Assembly (NCBI GenBank): GCA_025774615.1
Contig: JALGVQ010000007.1
Coordinates: 1 to 27,068, forward strand
Source of the DNA: a bacterium
Lineage (GTDB): Bacteria > Blakebacterota > Blakebacteria > Blakebacterales > Blakebacteraceae
DNA length: 27,068 bases
Direction: 5' to 3'
Under the pieces are notes generated by a model. That model saw only the letters and a program-made list of their open reading frames with translations, was not told the origin of the DNA and did no database searches. Of the stretch, positions 1 through 8,457 are shown piece by piece (position 1 is the first letter of the stretch; every line of letters begins with the position of its first letter). The position numbers were made by a program, and so were the translations under genes.

Positions 1-817
1 CTACTACAAGCAGCGCCGTGAAGGTCTGACCCTGCGACTGGGACGCCGGTTGCGCTGGCCCGACGATTACTTCCGGACCAGTATCGGCTACCGGCTCGAG
101 GATACAGAATTCTACGGATTCGCCGACAGCTACAATCCGAGCCCGGCATATGATCTGCGCCAGTGGGACTGGCCGATCCGGAACTCCTCCATCTCATGGA
201 CGGTGACTCGCGACTCCCGTGACCGGCCTGAATTCCCCACGAGCGGTTCCATGAACAGTTTCCGGTTCGAGGTCGCCGGTGGTCCGCTCGGCGGAGATGA
301 ACAGTACACGAAATACGACCTGACTCAGTCTTTCTATTTCCTGACCTGGTCCCAGGTCGTCATGGCCCTGAAGGTCCGGGGTGGGCTGGTCGAGGGGTAC
401 AATGGATATGGTCGTGATGGATTCGTCCCCTTCAACGTGAAATATCTGCCCGGCGGCACTTCCTTCGACGGACAGATCAGGGGATATGAGAACCGTCGGG
501 TTGGACCGGTCGACCGGGACGGTCTGGAGATCGGCGGGCAGTCGATGCTTATCTTCACACTCGAGTACACGTTCCCGCTGGCACAGGAACAGGCGCTCTA
601 TGGGCTTCTGTTTGCAGACGCGGGTAACTCCTGGCTCGATCTCGGCGATACCGATCCCTTCGATCTTCGTCGTTCAGTGGGATTCGGCCTTCGCATGTTC
701 ACACCGATGGTGGGACTCATCGGATTTGACTTCGCCTACGGGTTCGACCACTTTGAGAACGGGCGGCGCAAGGGCAGATGGGTTCCTCACTTCCAGTTCG
801 GAGCACAGTTTTACTAG
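1..817 (+). CDS. bamA: Outer membrane protein assembly factor BamA, C-terminal part (5' end outside window)
   Basis: The reading frame is open from base 2 to the TAG at 815-817, giving 271 codons of a protein that begins upstream of the window. It matches the C-terminal beta-barrel of Omp85/BamA, the outer-membrane insertase that folds and inserts beta-barrel proteins. The segment YLPGG followed by the IRGYE motif (bases 476-490) is the conserved loop-6 (V/I)RG(F/Y) signature that reaches into the barrel. The chain ends in alternating hydrophobic residues and a terminal aromatic (GAQFY), the usual outer-membrane beta-signal. No POTRA domain is visible because the gene is cut. The next genes are skp and lpxD, the classic bamA-skp-lpxD order. 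A TamA-like paralogue is the main alternative, but the skp-lpx context favours BamA. Confidence 0.9.
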   Translation, partial: YYKQRREGLTLRLGRRLRWPDDYFRTSIGYRLEDTEFYGFADSYNPSPAYDLRQWDWPIRNSSISWTVTRDSRDRPEFPTSGSMNSFRFEVAGGPLGGDEQYTKYDLTQSFYFLTWSQVVMALKVRGGLVEGYNGYGRDGFVPFNVKYLPGGTSFDGQIRGYENRRVGPVDRDGLEIGGQSMLIFTLEYTFPLAQEQALYGLLFADAGNSWLDLGDTDPFDLRRSVGFGLRMFTPMVGLIGFDFAYGFDHFENGRRKGRWVPHFQFGAQFY

Positions 818-881
818 CGGACGGGTATCCCGGAAGGCTCCTGGATCCTCTCCAACGGTATGTCTTGAGGAGGCGTAAACC

Positions 882-1448
882 ATGCGTAAATCCATGACGG
901 CTGGCATATTCGGCGGCTTCGTATTTGCCATGATCGCCGGTGCCGTGATGGTACCGGTGCAGGAGACGATGAAGCTTGGTTTCATCGATTCACAGGCGGT
1001 GATCGGTGCGTATCCGGGAACTGCTGACGCGCAAGCGACCTTCAACACGGAGAACAGCGCCTGGGAGCGTCAGGCCCAGGACATGCAGGCCGAGGTCAAC
1101 CAGCTCAATCAGGAACTGGAACGCCAGAGTATGGCGATGACCGAGGCGCGCAGGACGCAGCTCACTGCCGAGCTTCAGACGAGGTACACAGACTACCAGA
1201 CCTTCATCGACGAAGTCTGGGGACAGACCGGCCGGGCCTATCTCAGGAACCAGGAACTGATGGCGCCGATCGTTGAAAAGGTGAATGCACTCCTGGAGCA
1301 GGTCGGTCAGGATGAGGGATGGGATTACATCTTCGACGCAGCCTCCGGCGGACTCGTCTATGCGGATTCCGCGTATGATCTGACTCCCAGGGTCATCGAG
1401 CTGATGGGCACCGGAGACGAAGAGCCCGAACTGCCGCAGGTTCCGTAG
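882..1448 (+). CDS. skp: OmpH/Skp family periplasmic chaperone
   Basis: This 188-residue protein has an N-terminal hydrophobic segment (about residues 6-27) after a short basic start, consistent with a signal peptide for export to the periplasm. After it comes KLGFIDSQAVIGAYPG (about 31-46), the typical OmpH start in which a beta strand leads into the first helix. Residues 50-130 are charged, Q/E-rich and heptad-like, as expected for the coiled-coil tentacles that hold unfolded outer-membrane proteins. The acidic tail (DEEPELP) is a minor addition. The ATG has a strong GAGGAGG site about 8 bases upstream. It sits 64 bases after bamA and ends 2 bases before lpxD, as in many diderms. Skp would hand barrel proteins to the Bam complex. 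Confidence 0.9.
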   Translation: MRKSMTAGIFGGFVFAMIAGAVMVPVQETMKLGFIDSQAVIGAYPGTADAQATFNTENSAWERQAQDMQAEVNQLNQELERQSMAMTEARRTQLTAELQTRYTDYQTFIDEVWGQTGRAYLRNQELMAPIVEKVNALLEQVGQDEGWDYIFDAASGGLVYADSAYDLTPRVIELMGTGDEEPELPQVP

Positions 1449-1450
1449 AC

Positions 1451-2473
1451 ATGCTGGCCAGCGAACTGGCCCGTGAACTGGAGGGGCGACTGGAAGGGGA
1501 TGATCGTGAGATCACCGCGGTCGCTCCACTCGATTCCGCTGGTGCCGATGACCTCTCCTACCTCAGTTCAGCGAAGTATTCCGGCCAGATGGAGACGACC
1601 GGGGCCGGAAGTGTCCTGGTCGACGATCAGTTCAAGGGAGAGACAGCTGCTTCCCTGATACGAGTGAGCAATCCGTACGCGGCCCTGCGACGTTCCCTGG
1701 AAATGCTGTATCCACCTGATGAGCTCGAAGCGGGCATCCATCCGACCGCGCTCATCCATGCATCAGTCGCCCCGGGTGAGGGTGTATCGATCGGTCCGTA
1801 CACGGCGATCGATGCCGATGTGACGATCGGTGACGGTACCGTCATCGGCGCCGGCGTCTGCGTGGGGAGGGGTGTCCGGATCGGCGCCGGTTGTACGATC
1901 CACTCCGGTGTGGTCATCTACCGTGATTGCGTGCTGGGCGACCGGGTGGAACTGCTCGCGAACGCGGTCATCGGCAGTGACGGTTTCGGACACAGCCGGG
2001 AGGGGGGTGTGTACCTGAAGATGCCCCAGGTGGGCCGGGTTGTGCTTGAGGACGACGTGCTCGTGGGAGCCTGCAGTACGATCGACCGTGCCACATTCGG
2101 TGAGACACGCGTCGAAGCCGGTACCAAGATCGACAATCTCGTCATGATAGCCCATAATTGCGTGATCGGTCCGAATACCGCGGTCGCGGGCCAGACCGGT
2201 ATGGCTGGCTCCACTATCGTCGGAGGAGAAGTGCAGATTGGTGGACAGGTGGGATTCTCCGGCCATATCACGATCGGAGACCGGTCGATCATCGCAGCCC
2301 AATCAGGGGTGATCGGTGACATTCCTGAAGGGGCGTACTACTTTGGTTATCCCGCCCGACCGCAAAAGGAGTGGATGAGCATGCTTGCCGGTCTCAGGCG
2401 CCTGCCCGACCTCCGGGCGCGGGTCCGAGAGCTTGAGAAGAGACTGGCTGAGCTCGAAGACCGGGCGGAGTAA
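1451..2473 (+). CDS. lpxD: UDP-3-O-(3-hydroxyacyl)glucosamine N-acyltransferase LpxD
   Basis: LpxD adds the second 3-hydroxyacyl chain, from acyl-ACP, to the amine of UDP-3-O-acyl-glucosamine, the third step of lipid A synthesis in the cytoplasm. The 340-residue length matches the family. Residues 1-90 form the uridine-binding N-terminal domain (the segment [10 protein letters not shown] is typical). Residues 97-300 are left-handed beta-helix hexapeptide repeats. The catalytic histidine is most likely H235 in [11 protein letters not shown], and H271 in GFSGHITIG is the second conserved histidine. Residues 313-338 form a charged C-terminal helix. The start is an ATG 2 bases after the skp stop, and the two are probably translated together. 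Confidence 0.96.
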   Translation: MLASELARELEGRLEGDDREITAVAPLDSAGADDLSYLSSAKYSGQMETTGAGSVLVDDQFKGETAASLIRVSNPYAALRRSLEMLYPPDELEAGIHPTALIHASVAPGEGVSIGPYTAIDADVTIGDGTVIGAGVCVGRGVRIGAGCTIHSGVVIYRDCVLGDRVELLANAVIGSDGFGHSREGGVYLKMPQVGRVVLEDDVLVGACSTIDRATFGETRVEAGTKIDNLVMIAHNCVIGPNTAVAGQTGMAGSTIVGGEVQIGGQVGFSGHITIGDRSIIAAQSGVIGDIPEGAYYFGYPARPQKEWMSMLAGLRRLPDLRARVRELEKRLAELEDRAE

Positions 2474-2510
2474 CGCCCCGAACTCATCCCCGCGACAACG
2501 AGGGTTCATC

Positions 2511-3935
2511 ATGGCTCAACAGACGTTGCAGGCCACCATTGAGAGTTCCATTACCCTGGCGGGTATCGGACTCCATACCGGAAACAACGTTTCCGTGACA
2601 TTCCGGCCTGCGCCCCCCGATACCGGTGTCATCTTCATCCGTTCAGATCTCGAGGGCCTGCCTGAGATCAAGGCCGACATCGCCAATGTGCTCGACATCG
2701 ACCGGGGCACCACGATCGGCGTGAATGGAGCCACGGTGACGACCGTTGAACACCTCCTGGCAGCGTTGAGCGGCCTCGGGATCGACAATATCTACGTCGA
2801 ACTAGACAGTCCCGAACCGCCCGTCGGGGACGGATCGGCGATGCCCTTTGTGGAAGTTCTGCAGAAAGCCGGAAAGAAGGAGCAGGAGGCTCCGCGCAGG
2901 TATCTTGAGATCGATGAGACAATCACCTGGTCCGAGCCCGAGCGGGGTGTCGATCTCGTCATTCTTCCCTCAGATGAATTCCGCATCACGTTCATGGTCG
3001 ATTACCAGAATCCGGCGCTTGGTACCCAGTACACCAGCATGTATGGACTCGACGAGGAGTTCGTCAGCGAATTTGCAGCCTCGAGGACCTTCTGCTTCCT
3101 GAGTGAAGTCGAGGAGATGTCGGAACGGGGGCTGATCAAGGGGGGGAATATCGGGAATGCCGTAGTCATCATCGACCATGACCTGTCGGATGATGAATTT
3201 ACACGCCTTCAGGAGCATTTCAAGGTGCCCGCCGACGCCGCCCGCACCATGGGTGAGGTGATCGTGGGAGGCGGGTTCCGCTGGCCCAATGAACCGGTGA
3301 GGCACAAAACCCTCGACCTGATCGGGGATTTCGCTCTGCTCGGCATGCCGCTGAAGGCGCACGTGCTCGCCGCGCGTTCCGGCCACGCCGCGAACGTGGA
3401 GATCGTCCGGAAACTGCGGCAGTTCCAGGAGCGCAAAGAGATCGAAATGAAGTACCAGGGGGGGATGGCGCAGAAGGGTGTCCTCGACATCAACGCGATC
3501 AGTCGTATCCTCCCGCACCGGTACCCGTTCCTCCTGGTTGACAGGATCGTGGAACTGGTGCCGCGGGAACGGGTGGTGGGACTGAAGAATGTCACGATGA
3601 ACGAGGAGTTCTTCCAGGGGCACTTCCCCGGCGCGCCCGTCATGCCCGGAGTGCTGATCGTCGAGGCGATGGCGCAGGCCGGCGGGATACTGATGCTCCA
3701 TACACTAGAGGCCGCCGAAGACCTGGTCATCTTCTTCATGAGTATCGACAAGGTCCGCTTCCGCCGGCCGGTTGTGCCGGGAGACCAGCTCAGGCTGGAG
3801 GTGGAAGTGCTCCGGCTGAAGGAGAAGATCTGCAAGCTCCAGGGAAGGGCGTATGTGGACGGACAGCTGGTGGCCGAAGGTGAACTGATGGCCACCATCC
3901 AGCCGAGGCCGGAGGAACCGGAGGGCGGCAGGTGA
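2511..3935 (+). CDS. lpxC/fabZ: Bifunctional LpxC deacetylase / FabZ dehydratase fusion
   Basis: One 474-residue chain carries two enzymes. Residues 1-305 are LpxC, the zinc UDP-3-O-acyl-GlcNAc deacetylase that commits substrate to lipid A. The zinc ligands are H81 ([10 protein letters not shown]), H265 and D269 ([10 protein letters not shown]), and H292 in ARSGHAAN is the catalytic histidine. Residues 326-465 are FabZ, the (3R)-hydroxyacyl-ACP dehydratase, with [12 protein letters not shown]371 in GHFPG and E385 in [11 protein letters not shown] roughly 20-residue charged linker joins them. I chose the ATG at 2511 (MAQQTLQ) because LpxC homology begins there and an AGGG precedes it; the frame is open further upstream, overlapping lpxD. 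The fusion is a known arrangement in Bacteroidota and relatives. It overlaps lpxA by 4 bases (GTGA). Confidence 0.96.
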   Translation: MAQQTLQATIESSITLAGIGLHTGNNVSVTFRPAPPDTGVIFIRSDLEGLPEIKADIANVLDIDRGTTIGVNGATVTTVEHLLAALSGLGIDNIYVELDSPEPPVGDGSAMPFVEVLQKAGKKEQEAPRRYLEIDETITWSEPERGVDLVILPSDEFRITFMVDYQNPALGTQYTSMYGLDEEFVSEFAASRTFCFLSEVEEMSERGLIKGGNIGNAVVIIDHDLSDDEFTRLQEHFKVPADAARTMGEVIVGGGFRWPNEPVRHKTLDLIGDFALLGMPLKAHVLAARSGHAANVEIVRKLRQFQERKEIEMKYQGGMAQKGVLDINAISRILPHRYPFLLVDRIVELVPRERVVGLKNVTMNEEFFQGHFPGAPVMPGVLIVEAMAQAGGILMLHTLEAAEDLVIFFMSIDKVRFRRPVVPGDQLRLEVEVLRLKEKICKLQGRAYVDGQLVAEGELMATIQPRPEEPEGGR

Positions 3936-4717
3936 GTACCGGGTCCGTGAACATCCATCCTACGGCACTTGTCGAGGATGGAGCTGAACTCGGCGCCGGG
4001 GTGGAGATAGGTCCCTTTGCGTTCGTTGAACATGATGTAGTACTCGGTGACCGGGTCCGGATCGGTCCGCACTCCCATATCGCCGCCGGCTCCAGACTGG
4101 CGGAAGAGGTCGTGGTGTTCACCGGGGCAGCGGTGGGGAATATCCCGCAGGATCTCAAATTCGGCGGTGAAGAATCGACTCTGGAGGTCGGTCCGCGTAC
4201 CGTCGTCCGGGAGTTCTGCACGCTCCACCGGGGCACCGAGGAGAGTGGAACAACGGTCATAGGTGCCGACTGTCTTCTGATGGCGTACGTGCATGTCGCA
4301 CACGACTGTGTGCTGGGCGATCACTGCATTCTGGCAAACGCAGTCCAGGTAGGCGGACATGTGGTCCTTGGTGACCATGTCATCATCGGTGGGTCTACAC
4401 CTGTTCACCAGTTCTGCCATGTCGGCGATCATGCCATGATCGGAGGGGGATTCCGTATCGTGCAGGACGTGCCCCCCTTCATCCTGGCCGCGGGTGAGCC
4501 TCTCAAACCATCAGGTGTGAACTCGATCGGTCTGAAGCGGCGAGGATTCTCCGATGACGGGATCAGAAACATCAAGAAGGCCTACCGGCTCCTCTTCCGC
4601 AGCGGACTGAACCGAACGAACGCTCTTGAGCGTATCCGTGAAGAGCTCCCCGGCACTCCTGAGATCAAAACCCTGGTCAGCTTCATCGAACGATCAGAGA
4701 GGGGACTGATCGGGTGA
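3932..4717 (+). CDS. lpxA: Acyl-ACP--UDP-N-acetylglucosamine O-acyltransferase LpxA
   Basis: LpxA starts lipid A synthesis by moving a 3-hydroxyacyl chain from ACP to the 3-position of UDP-GlcNAc, or its 3-amino analogue in some bacteria. The 261 residues match the family length (E. coli 262). Hexapeptide repeats fill residues 8-185, and a helical C-terminus includes [12 protein letters not shown]. The catalytic histidine is H124 in HVAHDCVLG (E. coli H125). Aligned by hand, G172 falls on E. coli G173, the hydrocarbon-ruler position where glycine allows a 14-carbon chain; this is inference, not proof of chain length. The start is a GTG overlapping the lpxC-fabZ stop, and the end overlaps the next gene the same way. 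Confidence 0.96.
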   Translation: MSTGSVNIHPTALVEDGAELGAGVEIGPFAFVEHDVVLGDRVRIGPHSHIAAGSRLAEEVVVFTGAAVGNIPQDLKFGGEESTLEVGPRTVVREFCTLHRGTEESGTTVIGADCLLMAYVHVAHDCVLGDHCILANAVQVGGHVVLGDHVIIGGSTPVHQFCHVGDHAMIGGGFRIVQDVPPFILAAGEPLKPSGVNSIGLKRRGFSDDGIRNIKKAYRLLFRSGLNRTNALERIREELPGTPEIKTLVSFIERSERGLIG

Positions 4718-5733
4718 GCAGCGCGCCCCCCCGGCTTGACGGGCTGAGGATCGGGGTGGTTGGGGTCGGCCATCTCGGGGCGTATCATCTGGCAAAGTAT
4801 CTCACCCATCCGGCCGTTGCCTCCATCACACTCCATGACAGCGAACCGGGCAAAGCCGAACGGCATGTTGAGGGAATCGAAGCGCCGATCCCGCTGACCG
4901 TCGCCGGGACTCTCGATGAGTGCCTCGCGGTCAGTGACGCTGTCTCGGTGGCGGTTCCAACCACTCTTCACCTCGATGTTGCCACTTCCGCGCTCGATGC
5001 AGGTTGTCACGTTCTCGTTGAGAAGCCGATAGCCGGAGATTCCGGGGAGGCGAAACAGCTGGTCTCTGCCGCTGCAGGAGCCGGCGCTATCCTGCAGGTC
5101 GGGCACGTGGAACGCTTCAATCCGGCGTTTCAGGGACTCGATGTCAGTTCGCTCACGCCCGGGTTCATCGAAGCTCACCGTCTCGCGCCATACAATCCGC
5201 GGGGAACGGACGTCGGCGTCGTGTTCGATCTGATGGTGCACGATCTCGATCTGATCCTCTACCTCGTCGGTGAGAATCCGGCATCGGTGGAAGCGGTCGG
5301 TGTGCCGGTCATCACCGGTACGACCGATATAGCCAACGCGAGGATCACCTTTCCGGGCGGATGTGTCGCCAATATCACCGCAAGTCGCGTTTCGCTCGCT
5401 CCCATGCGCAAACTCAGGGTGTTCCAGCCGAACGGCTATCTCTCATTCGACCTGCAGAAGGGCACACGTGAGCTTGTCAGGCTCCGCGAAACAGGGGAGC
5501 ATGTGGAGGCCGAGGAAACGGCGATCATGCAGATCGGTGAACACGCGGTGACGAGATCTGAGCGGGGGGGAGGAGAGGACGCGCTTGCTCTCGAGATCGA
5601 CGCCTTCATCCGCGCGGTTCTGGCCGGGATTCAAAACGAGACAGTTGTTCCTCCCTACGGGGTGTCGGGAGTGGAAGCCGCAGAAGCTCTCGATCTTGCC
5701 GAGAGGATAACCAGGCAGATTGGCACGGACTGA
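4714..5733 (+). CDS. Gfo/Idh/MocA-family NAD(P)-dependent oxidoreductase, GnnA-like, inside lipid A operon
   Basis: The 339-residue protein opens with a Rossmann glycine motif (GVVGVGHLG, residues 14-22). It carries the family EKP motif (residues 103-105), HVERFNPAF (131-139) and a distal motif FDLMVHDLDL (171-180) whose H and D fit the usual catalytic and substrate-binding positions. Family knowledge says these enzymes oxidise sugar hydroxyls. In Acidithiobacillus and Leptospira the related GnnA oxidises the 3-hydroxyl of UDP-GlcNAc so that GnnB can aminate it, and in Acidithiobacillus both genes lie between lpxA and lpxB. Here only the oxidoreductase is present. The GTG start overlaps the lpxA stop (GTGA), and the end overlaps lpxB by 14 bases. 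A 7-C run lies near its start and a 7-G run at 5564-5570. The GnnA role is inference from position and family. Confidence 0.85.
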   Translation: MSSAPPRLDGLRIGVVGVGHLGAYHLAKYLTHPAVASITLHDSEPGKAERHVEGIEAPIPLTVAGTLDECLAVSDAVSVAVPTTLHLDVATSALDAGCHVLVEKPIAGDSGEAKQLVSAAAGAGAILQVGHVERFNPAFQGLDVSSLTPGFIEAHRLAPYNPRGTDVGVVFDLMVHDLDLILYLVGENPASVEAVGVPVITGTTDIANARITFPGGCVANITASRVSLAPMRKLRVFQPNGYLSFDLQKGTRELVRLRETGEHVEAEETAIMQIGEHAVTRSERGGGEDALALEIDAFIRAVLAGIQNETVVPPYGVSGVEAAEALDLAERITRQIGTD

Positions 5734-6973
5734 TCCCGATAGGCAGCACCTCTTCGTCATCGCTGGAGAAGCCTCCGGAGACCTGCATGCCTCCGCGCTT
5801 GTTCGGGAACTCTCTGCGCGTGATCCCGGTTTCCGGTTTTCCGGCATCGGAGGAGCACGACTGCAGGAGGCCGGTCTCGAACTCCTTCATCACAGCGATC
5901 AACTCTCGTTCATGGGATTTGCAGAGGTCATCCGCCATCTGCCGTATCTGAGACGGGTGATGCGGGACGTCCGTGTCTTCCTCGAAGAGCACCGTCCGGC
6001 GCTTGTCATCCTCGTCGACTTTCCCGCCTTCAACCTGCGCGTGGCCCGTATCGCGAAGGATCTCGGCCTGGATGTTCTCTACTATATCGCGCCGCAGATC
6101 TGGGCCTGGCATGAAGAGCGGGTGACGACGCTGGCCGAAGTGACAGATGTGATCGCCTGTGTGCTCCCCTTCGAGGAACAGTTCTTTGACGAAAAGGGAA
6201 AAACATATGGTGTGGAGACAGACGCGAGGTTCGTCGGCCATCCCCTGTACGATGGCGCCGTACCCTCGATCGGCTCTTCGGCCTTTCGGGATGAGATGCT
6301 TCTGCCCGGGAACTCAGAGATACTCGCCCTGCTGCCGGGGAGCCGTATCCAGGAGATATCCAGACTACTCCCGCCGATGGCCGAGGCAGCTGGTATCCTC
6401 CGTCAGAACCGACCTGAACTGATCCCGATCGTCGGAGCGGCTCCTGGTATTCCCGACTCCGTGTATGATCGGGTGCTTGTCCGGTCGGGGCAGAAGCGGG
6501 CGCCGTCGGTGCCGCCTGAAGGCGGGTACCGACCGGAACATGGTCTCCATCTCTCGAGGGGATGCACATACGATCTGCTCGATGCGGCGCGGGGCGCGCT
6601 GGTCGCTTCCGGAACGGCAACCCTTGAGACAGGCCTGCTCGAGACACCGATGGTGATCGCCTACCGGATGAGCCGGCTCTCCTGGTGGATCAGCCGCAGA
6701 AGGGTGAAGGTCCAGCACGTCGGACTGGTGAACCTGGTTGCCGGGAAGCGCCTTGTCCCGGAACTCCTGCAGGAGGTGGTCACCCCCCGGACACTTGCCG
6801 ATCATCTCGCTCCATTTCTCGAGGATGGATCAGTCCGGGATGAGATCATCGCCGGGCTCCGCCTGGTCAGGGGGCGGCTCGGTGGAGGTGGCGCCACCGC
6901 GAGAACAGCCGACATCGCACTCGAACTGCTTGGAGACGGGACGTCCGACTCCTCCAGAGGAGAAGTGATATGA
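5720..6973 (+). CDS. lpxB: Lipid-A-disaccharide synthase LpxB
   Basis: LpxB joins UDP-2,3-diacylglucosamine to lipid X, forming the beta-1',6 disaccharide of lipid A at the inner face of the inner membrane. The 417-residue chain begins with the diagnostic GEASGD (residues 16-21). It also shows SFMGFAEVIRHLP, the segment DFPAFNLRVA, YYIAPQIWAW, VGHPLYD, LLPGSRIQEI and the C-terminal ASGTATLETGLLETPMVIAYR region of GT family 19. It is somewhat longer than E. coli LpxB (382); the extra residues lie around 255-280 and at the C-terminus. The start is a TTG inside the preceding gene, chosen because homology begins immediately after it and no ATG or GTG fits. The stop overlaps the waaA ATG. Confidence 0.95.
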   Translation: MARTDPDRQHLFVIAGEASGDLHASALVRELSARDPGFRFSGIGGARLQEAGLELLHHSDQLSFMGFAEVIRHLPYLRRVMRDVRVFLEEHRPALVILVDFPAFNLRVARIAKDLGLDVLYYIAPQIWAWHEERVTTLAEVTDVIACVLPFEEQFFDEKGKTYGVETDARFVGHPLYDGAVPSIGSSAFRDEMLLPGNSEILALLPGSRIQEISRLLPPMAEAAGILRQNRPELIPIVGAAPGIPDSVYDRVLVRSGQKRAPSVPPEGGYRPEHGLHLSRGCTYDLLDAARGALVASGTATLETGLLETPMVIAYRMSRLSWWISRRRVKVQHVGLVNLVAGKRLVPELLQEVVTPRTLADHLAPFLEDGSVRDEIIAGLRLVRGRLGGGGATARTADIALELLGDGTSDSSRGEVI

Positions 6974-8457
6974 GCAGAGGCCGGATGTCCGCGCTCTCAG
7001 CTTCCCTGCTCATGGGCATCTATCAGCTCTTCAGCTATCTCATTGCCGGAATAACATTTCCCTACTGGCTGATCCGCGATGGTCGGACCGGCGGCGGTTC
7101 ATCACAACGATATGGCACGGTTCCCGGGGAGATCAGGCAGAAGACAGATCGTTTCGGCTGCATCTGGCTGCATGCCGCATCGGTCGGAGAGGTGGGAGTT
7201 CTGACCCGCGTGATTCCCCATCTCGTCAGTCAGACACCGGAACTTGAGGTGGTCATGACGACGATGACATCGACCGGTCGCGATCGTGCGCGGCAGCTGT
7301 TGAGAGGGCAGGCCAATCATCTCTATCTGCCCCTCGATGCTCCTGCAATCGTGAACAGAACGATCAATCTATTACACCCCCAGGTCCTCATCATCGCGGA
7401 AACCGAGTTGTGGCCGAATCTTATCCGGAAGGTCGCCCGATACGGAGCGCCCATCGTCATGGTGAATGCCCGACTTTCTGCCCGGGCGAGTCGCCGGTAC
7501 CGGCTGGTGAGGCCGGGGATGGAACGGATACTCAACGACATCTCGGTCATCTGTGTGAAATCGGAAGCAGATCGGGAACGGTTCATCGCCCTGGGGGCGG
7601 AACCGGGAAGCGTCGTGGTGACCGGTGACCTGAAGTACGAACCACTCCCCGGGGTCGTGGATACACCGATAGGTGAACGAAGAAACGATCTCGGGCTTCC
7701 CACAGACAGACCGGTGTTCACTGCGGGCAGTACCCGCCAGGGTGAGGAAGTGATCGTCCTCGATGCGTACGAGCGCGCCGCCCGAAGGATCGACGATCTG
7801 CTGATGGTCGTGGCTCCACGATATCCGAGAAGGGCCGATGAAGTGTTCGAGCTCATCACGGGCCATGGGGTACGATGCCTGCGCAGGACGGCACTGCTCG
7901 AAGGAGCCTCCGCTGAGGGAATGGAAGTGCTGCTCCTGGATACGATCGGTGAGCTGGAGCGGTTCTTCGCGGCGTCTGATCTTGCGTTCGTGGGCGGCAG
8001 TCTGGTCCCGGTCGGCGGACACAATCTGCTTGAGCCGGCCATGTACGGTGTACCGGTTCTCTTCGGACCCCATACCGGCGAGACGGCGGGTGCCGATTTG
8101 CTTCTGCTGGAATCGAGCGGGGGAATGAGAGTCGACGACGGGCAGAGCCTGGGGGACGCGATCGCCGGTTTGATCAGCGATGAGTCGAAGCGCCTGGTGA
8201 TGGGAGAGTCCGCCCGGGAGGCGGTCAGGCAGGGCAGGGGGGCGCTGGATGGAGTGGTTGAACACTACCGGCGTGCCCTCGGAGTGGGGATTTCAGAGGT
8301 TCGGGCTGCGCGCACCGACCGGGGAAGCAGAGGGCCGCGGGCTGATGATATGGTGATCGGGGTCGATGCGGACTCAGGTGGGAGCGGAATCGATACAGAC
8401 GCGCAGAAAGGAAGAGCTGACCAAGGAAGGGCTGACCAGGGAAGGGCTGACCTGTGA
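6970..8457 (+). CDS. waaA: 3-deoxy-D-manno-octulosonic acid (Kdo) transferase WaaA, with C-terminal repeat tail
   Basis: WaaA (KdtA) transfers Kdo from CMP-Kdo to lipid IVA at the inner membrane. Residues 13-33 are a hydrophobic N-terminal anchor. HAASVGEV (68-75) carries the glutamate expected to be the catalytic base, IIAETELWPNLI (141-152) is the family signature, and FVGGSLVPVGGHNLLEP (340-356) is the CMP-Kdo-binding region. E. coli WaaA is 425 residues and the family fold ends near residue 440 here. The remaining 55 residues are a hydrophilic Gly/Asp/Arg tail ending in QKGRADQGRADQGRADL, made by three 15-bp repeats. The ATG overlaps the lpxB stop, and the stop overlaps the lpxK GTG. Whether WaaA adds one or more Kdo cannot be told from sequence. 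Confidence 0.94.
   Translation: MSRGRMSALSASLLMGIYQLFSYLIAGITFPYWLIRDGRTGGGSSQRYGTVPGEIRQKTDRFGCIWLHAASVGEVGVLTRVIPHLVSQTPELEVVMTTMTSTGRDRARQLLRGQANHLYLPLDAPAIVNRTINLLHPQVLIIAETELWPNLIRKVARYGAPIVMVNARLSARASRRYRLVRPGMERILNDISVICVKSEADRERFIALGAEPGSVVVTGDLKYEPLPGVVDTPIGERRNDLGLPTDRPVFTAGSTRQGEEVIVLDAYERAARRIDDLLMVVAPRYPRRADEVFELITGHGVRCLRRTALLEGASAEGMEVLLLDTIGELERFFAASDLAFVGGSLVPVGGHNLLEPAMYGVPVLFGPHTGETAGADLLLLESSGGMRVDDGQSLGDAIAGLISDESKRLVMGESAREAVRQGRGALDGVVEHYRRALGVGISEVRAARTDRGSRGPRADDMVIGVDADSGGSGIDTDAQKGRADQGRADQGRADL
8408..8452 (+). repeat. Three 15-bp tandem repeats at the waaA 3' end
   Basis: Three adjacent copies lie at 8408-8422, 8423-8437 and 8438-8452, differing only at a few positions (AAGGAAGAGCTGACC, AAGGAAGGGCTGACC, AGGGAAGGGCTGACC). 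They are in frame in waaA and encode (K/Q)GRAD three times. Each copy carries a purine block of Shine-Dalgarno type. The last copy ends one base before the lpxK GTG and supplies its probable ribosome binding site (AGGGAAGGG). Confidence 0.9.

Noticed and set aside
2385-2510. Upstream extension of the lpxC-fabZ frame into lpxD
   Set aside because: LpxC homology begins at the ATG at 2511 and the extension overlaps lpxD coding sequence.
3209-4432. 407-codon open frame antisense to lpxC-fabZ and lpxA
   Set aside because: It lies opposite two certain genes and arises from high-G+C codon bias; no domain or ribosome site is visible.
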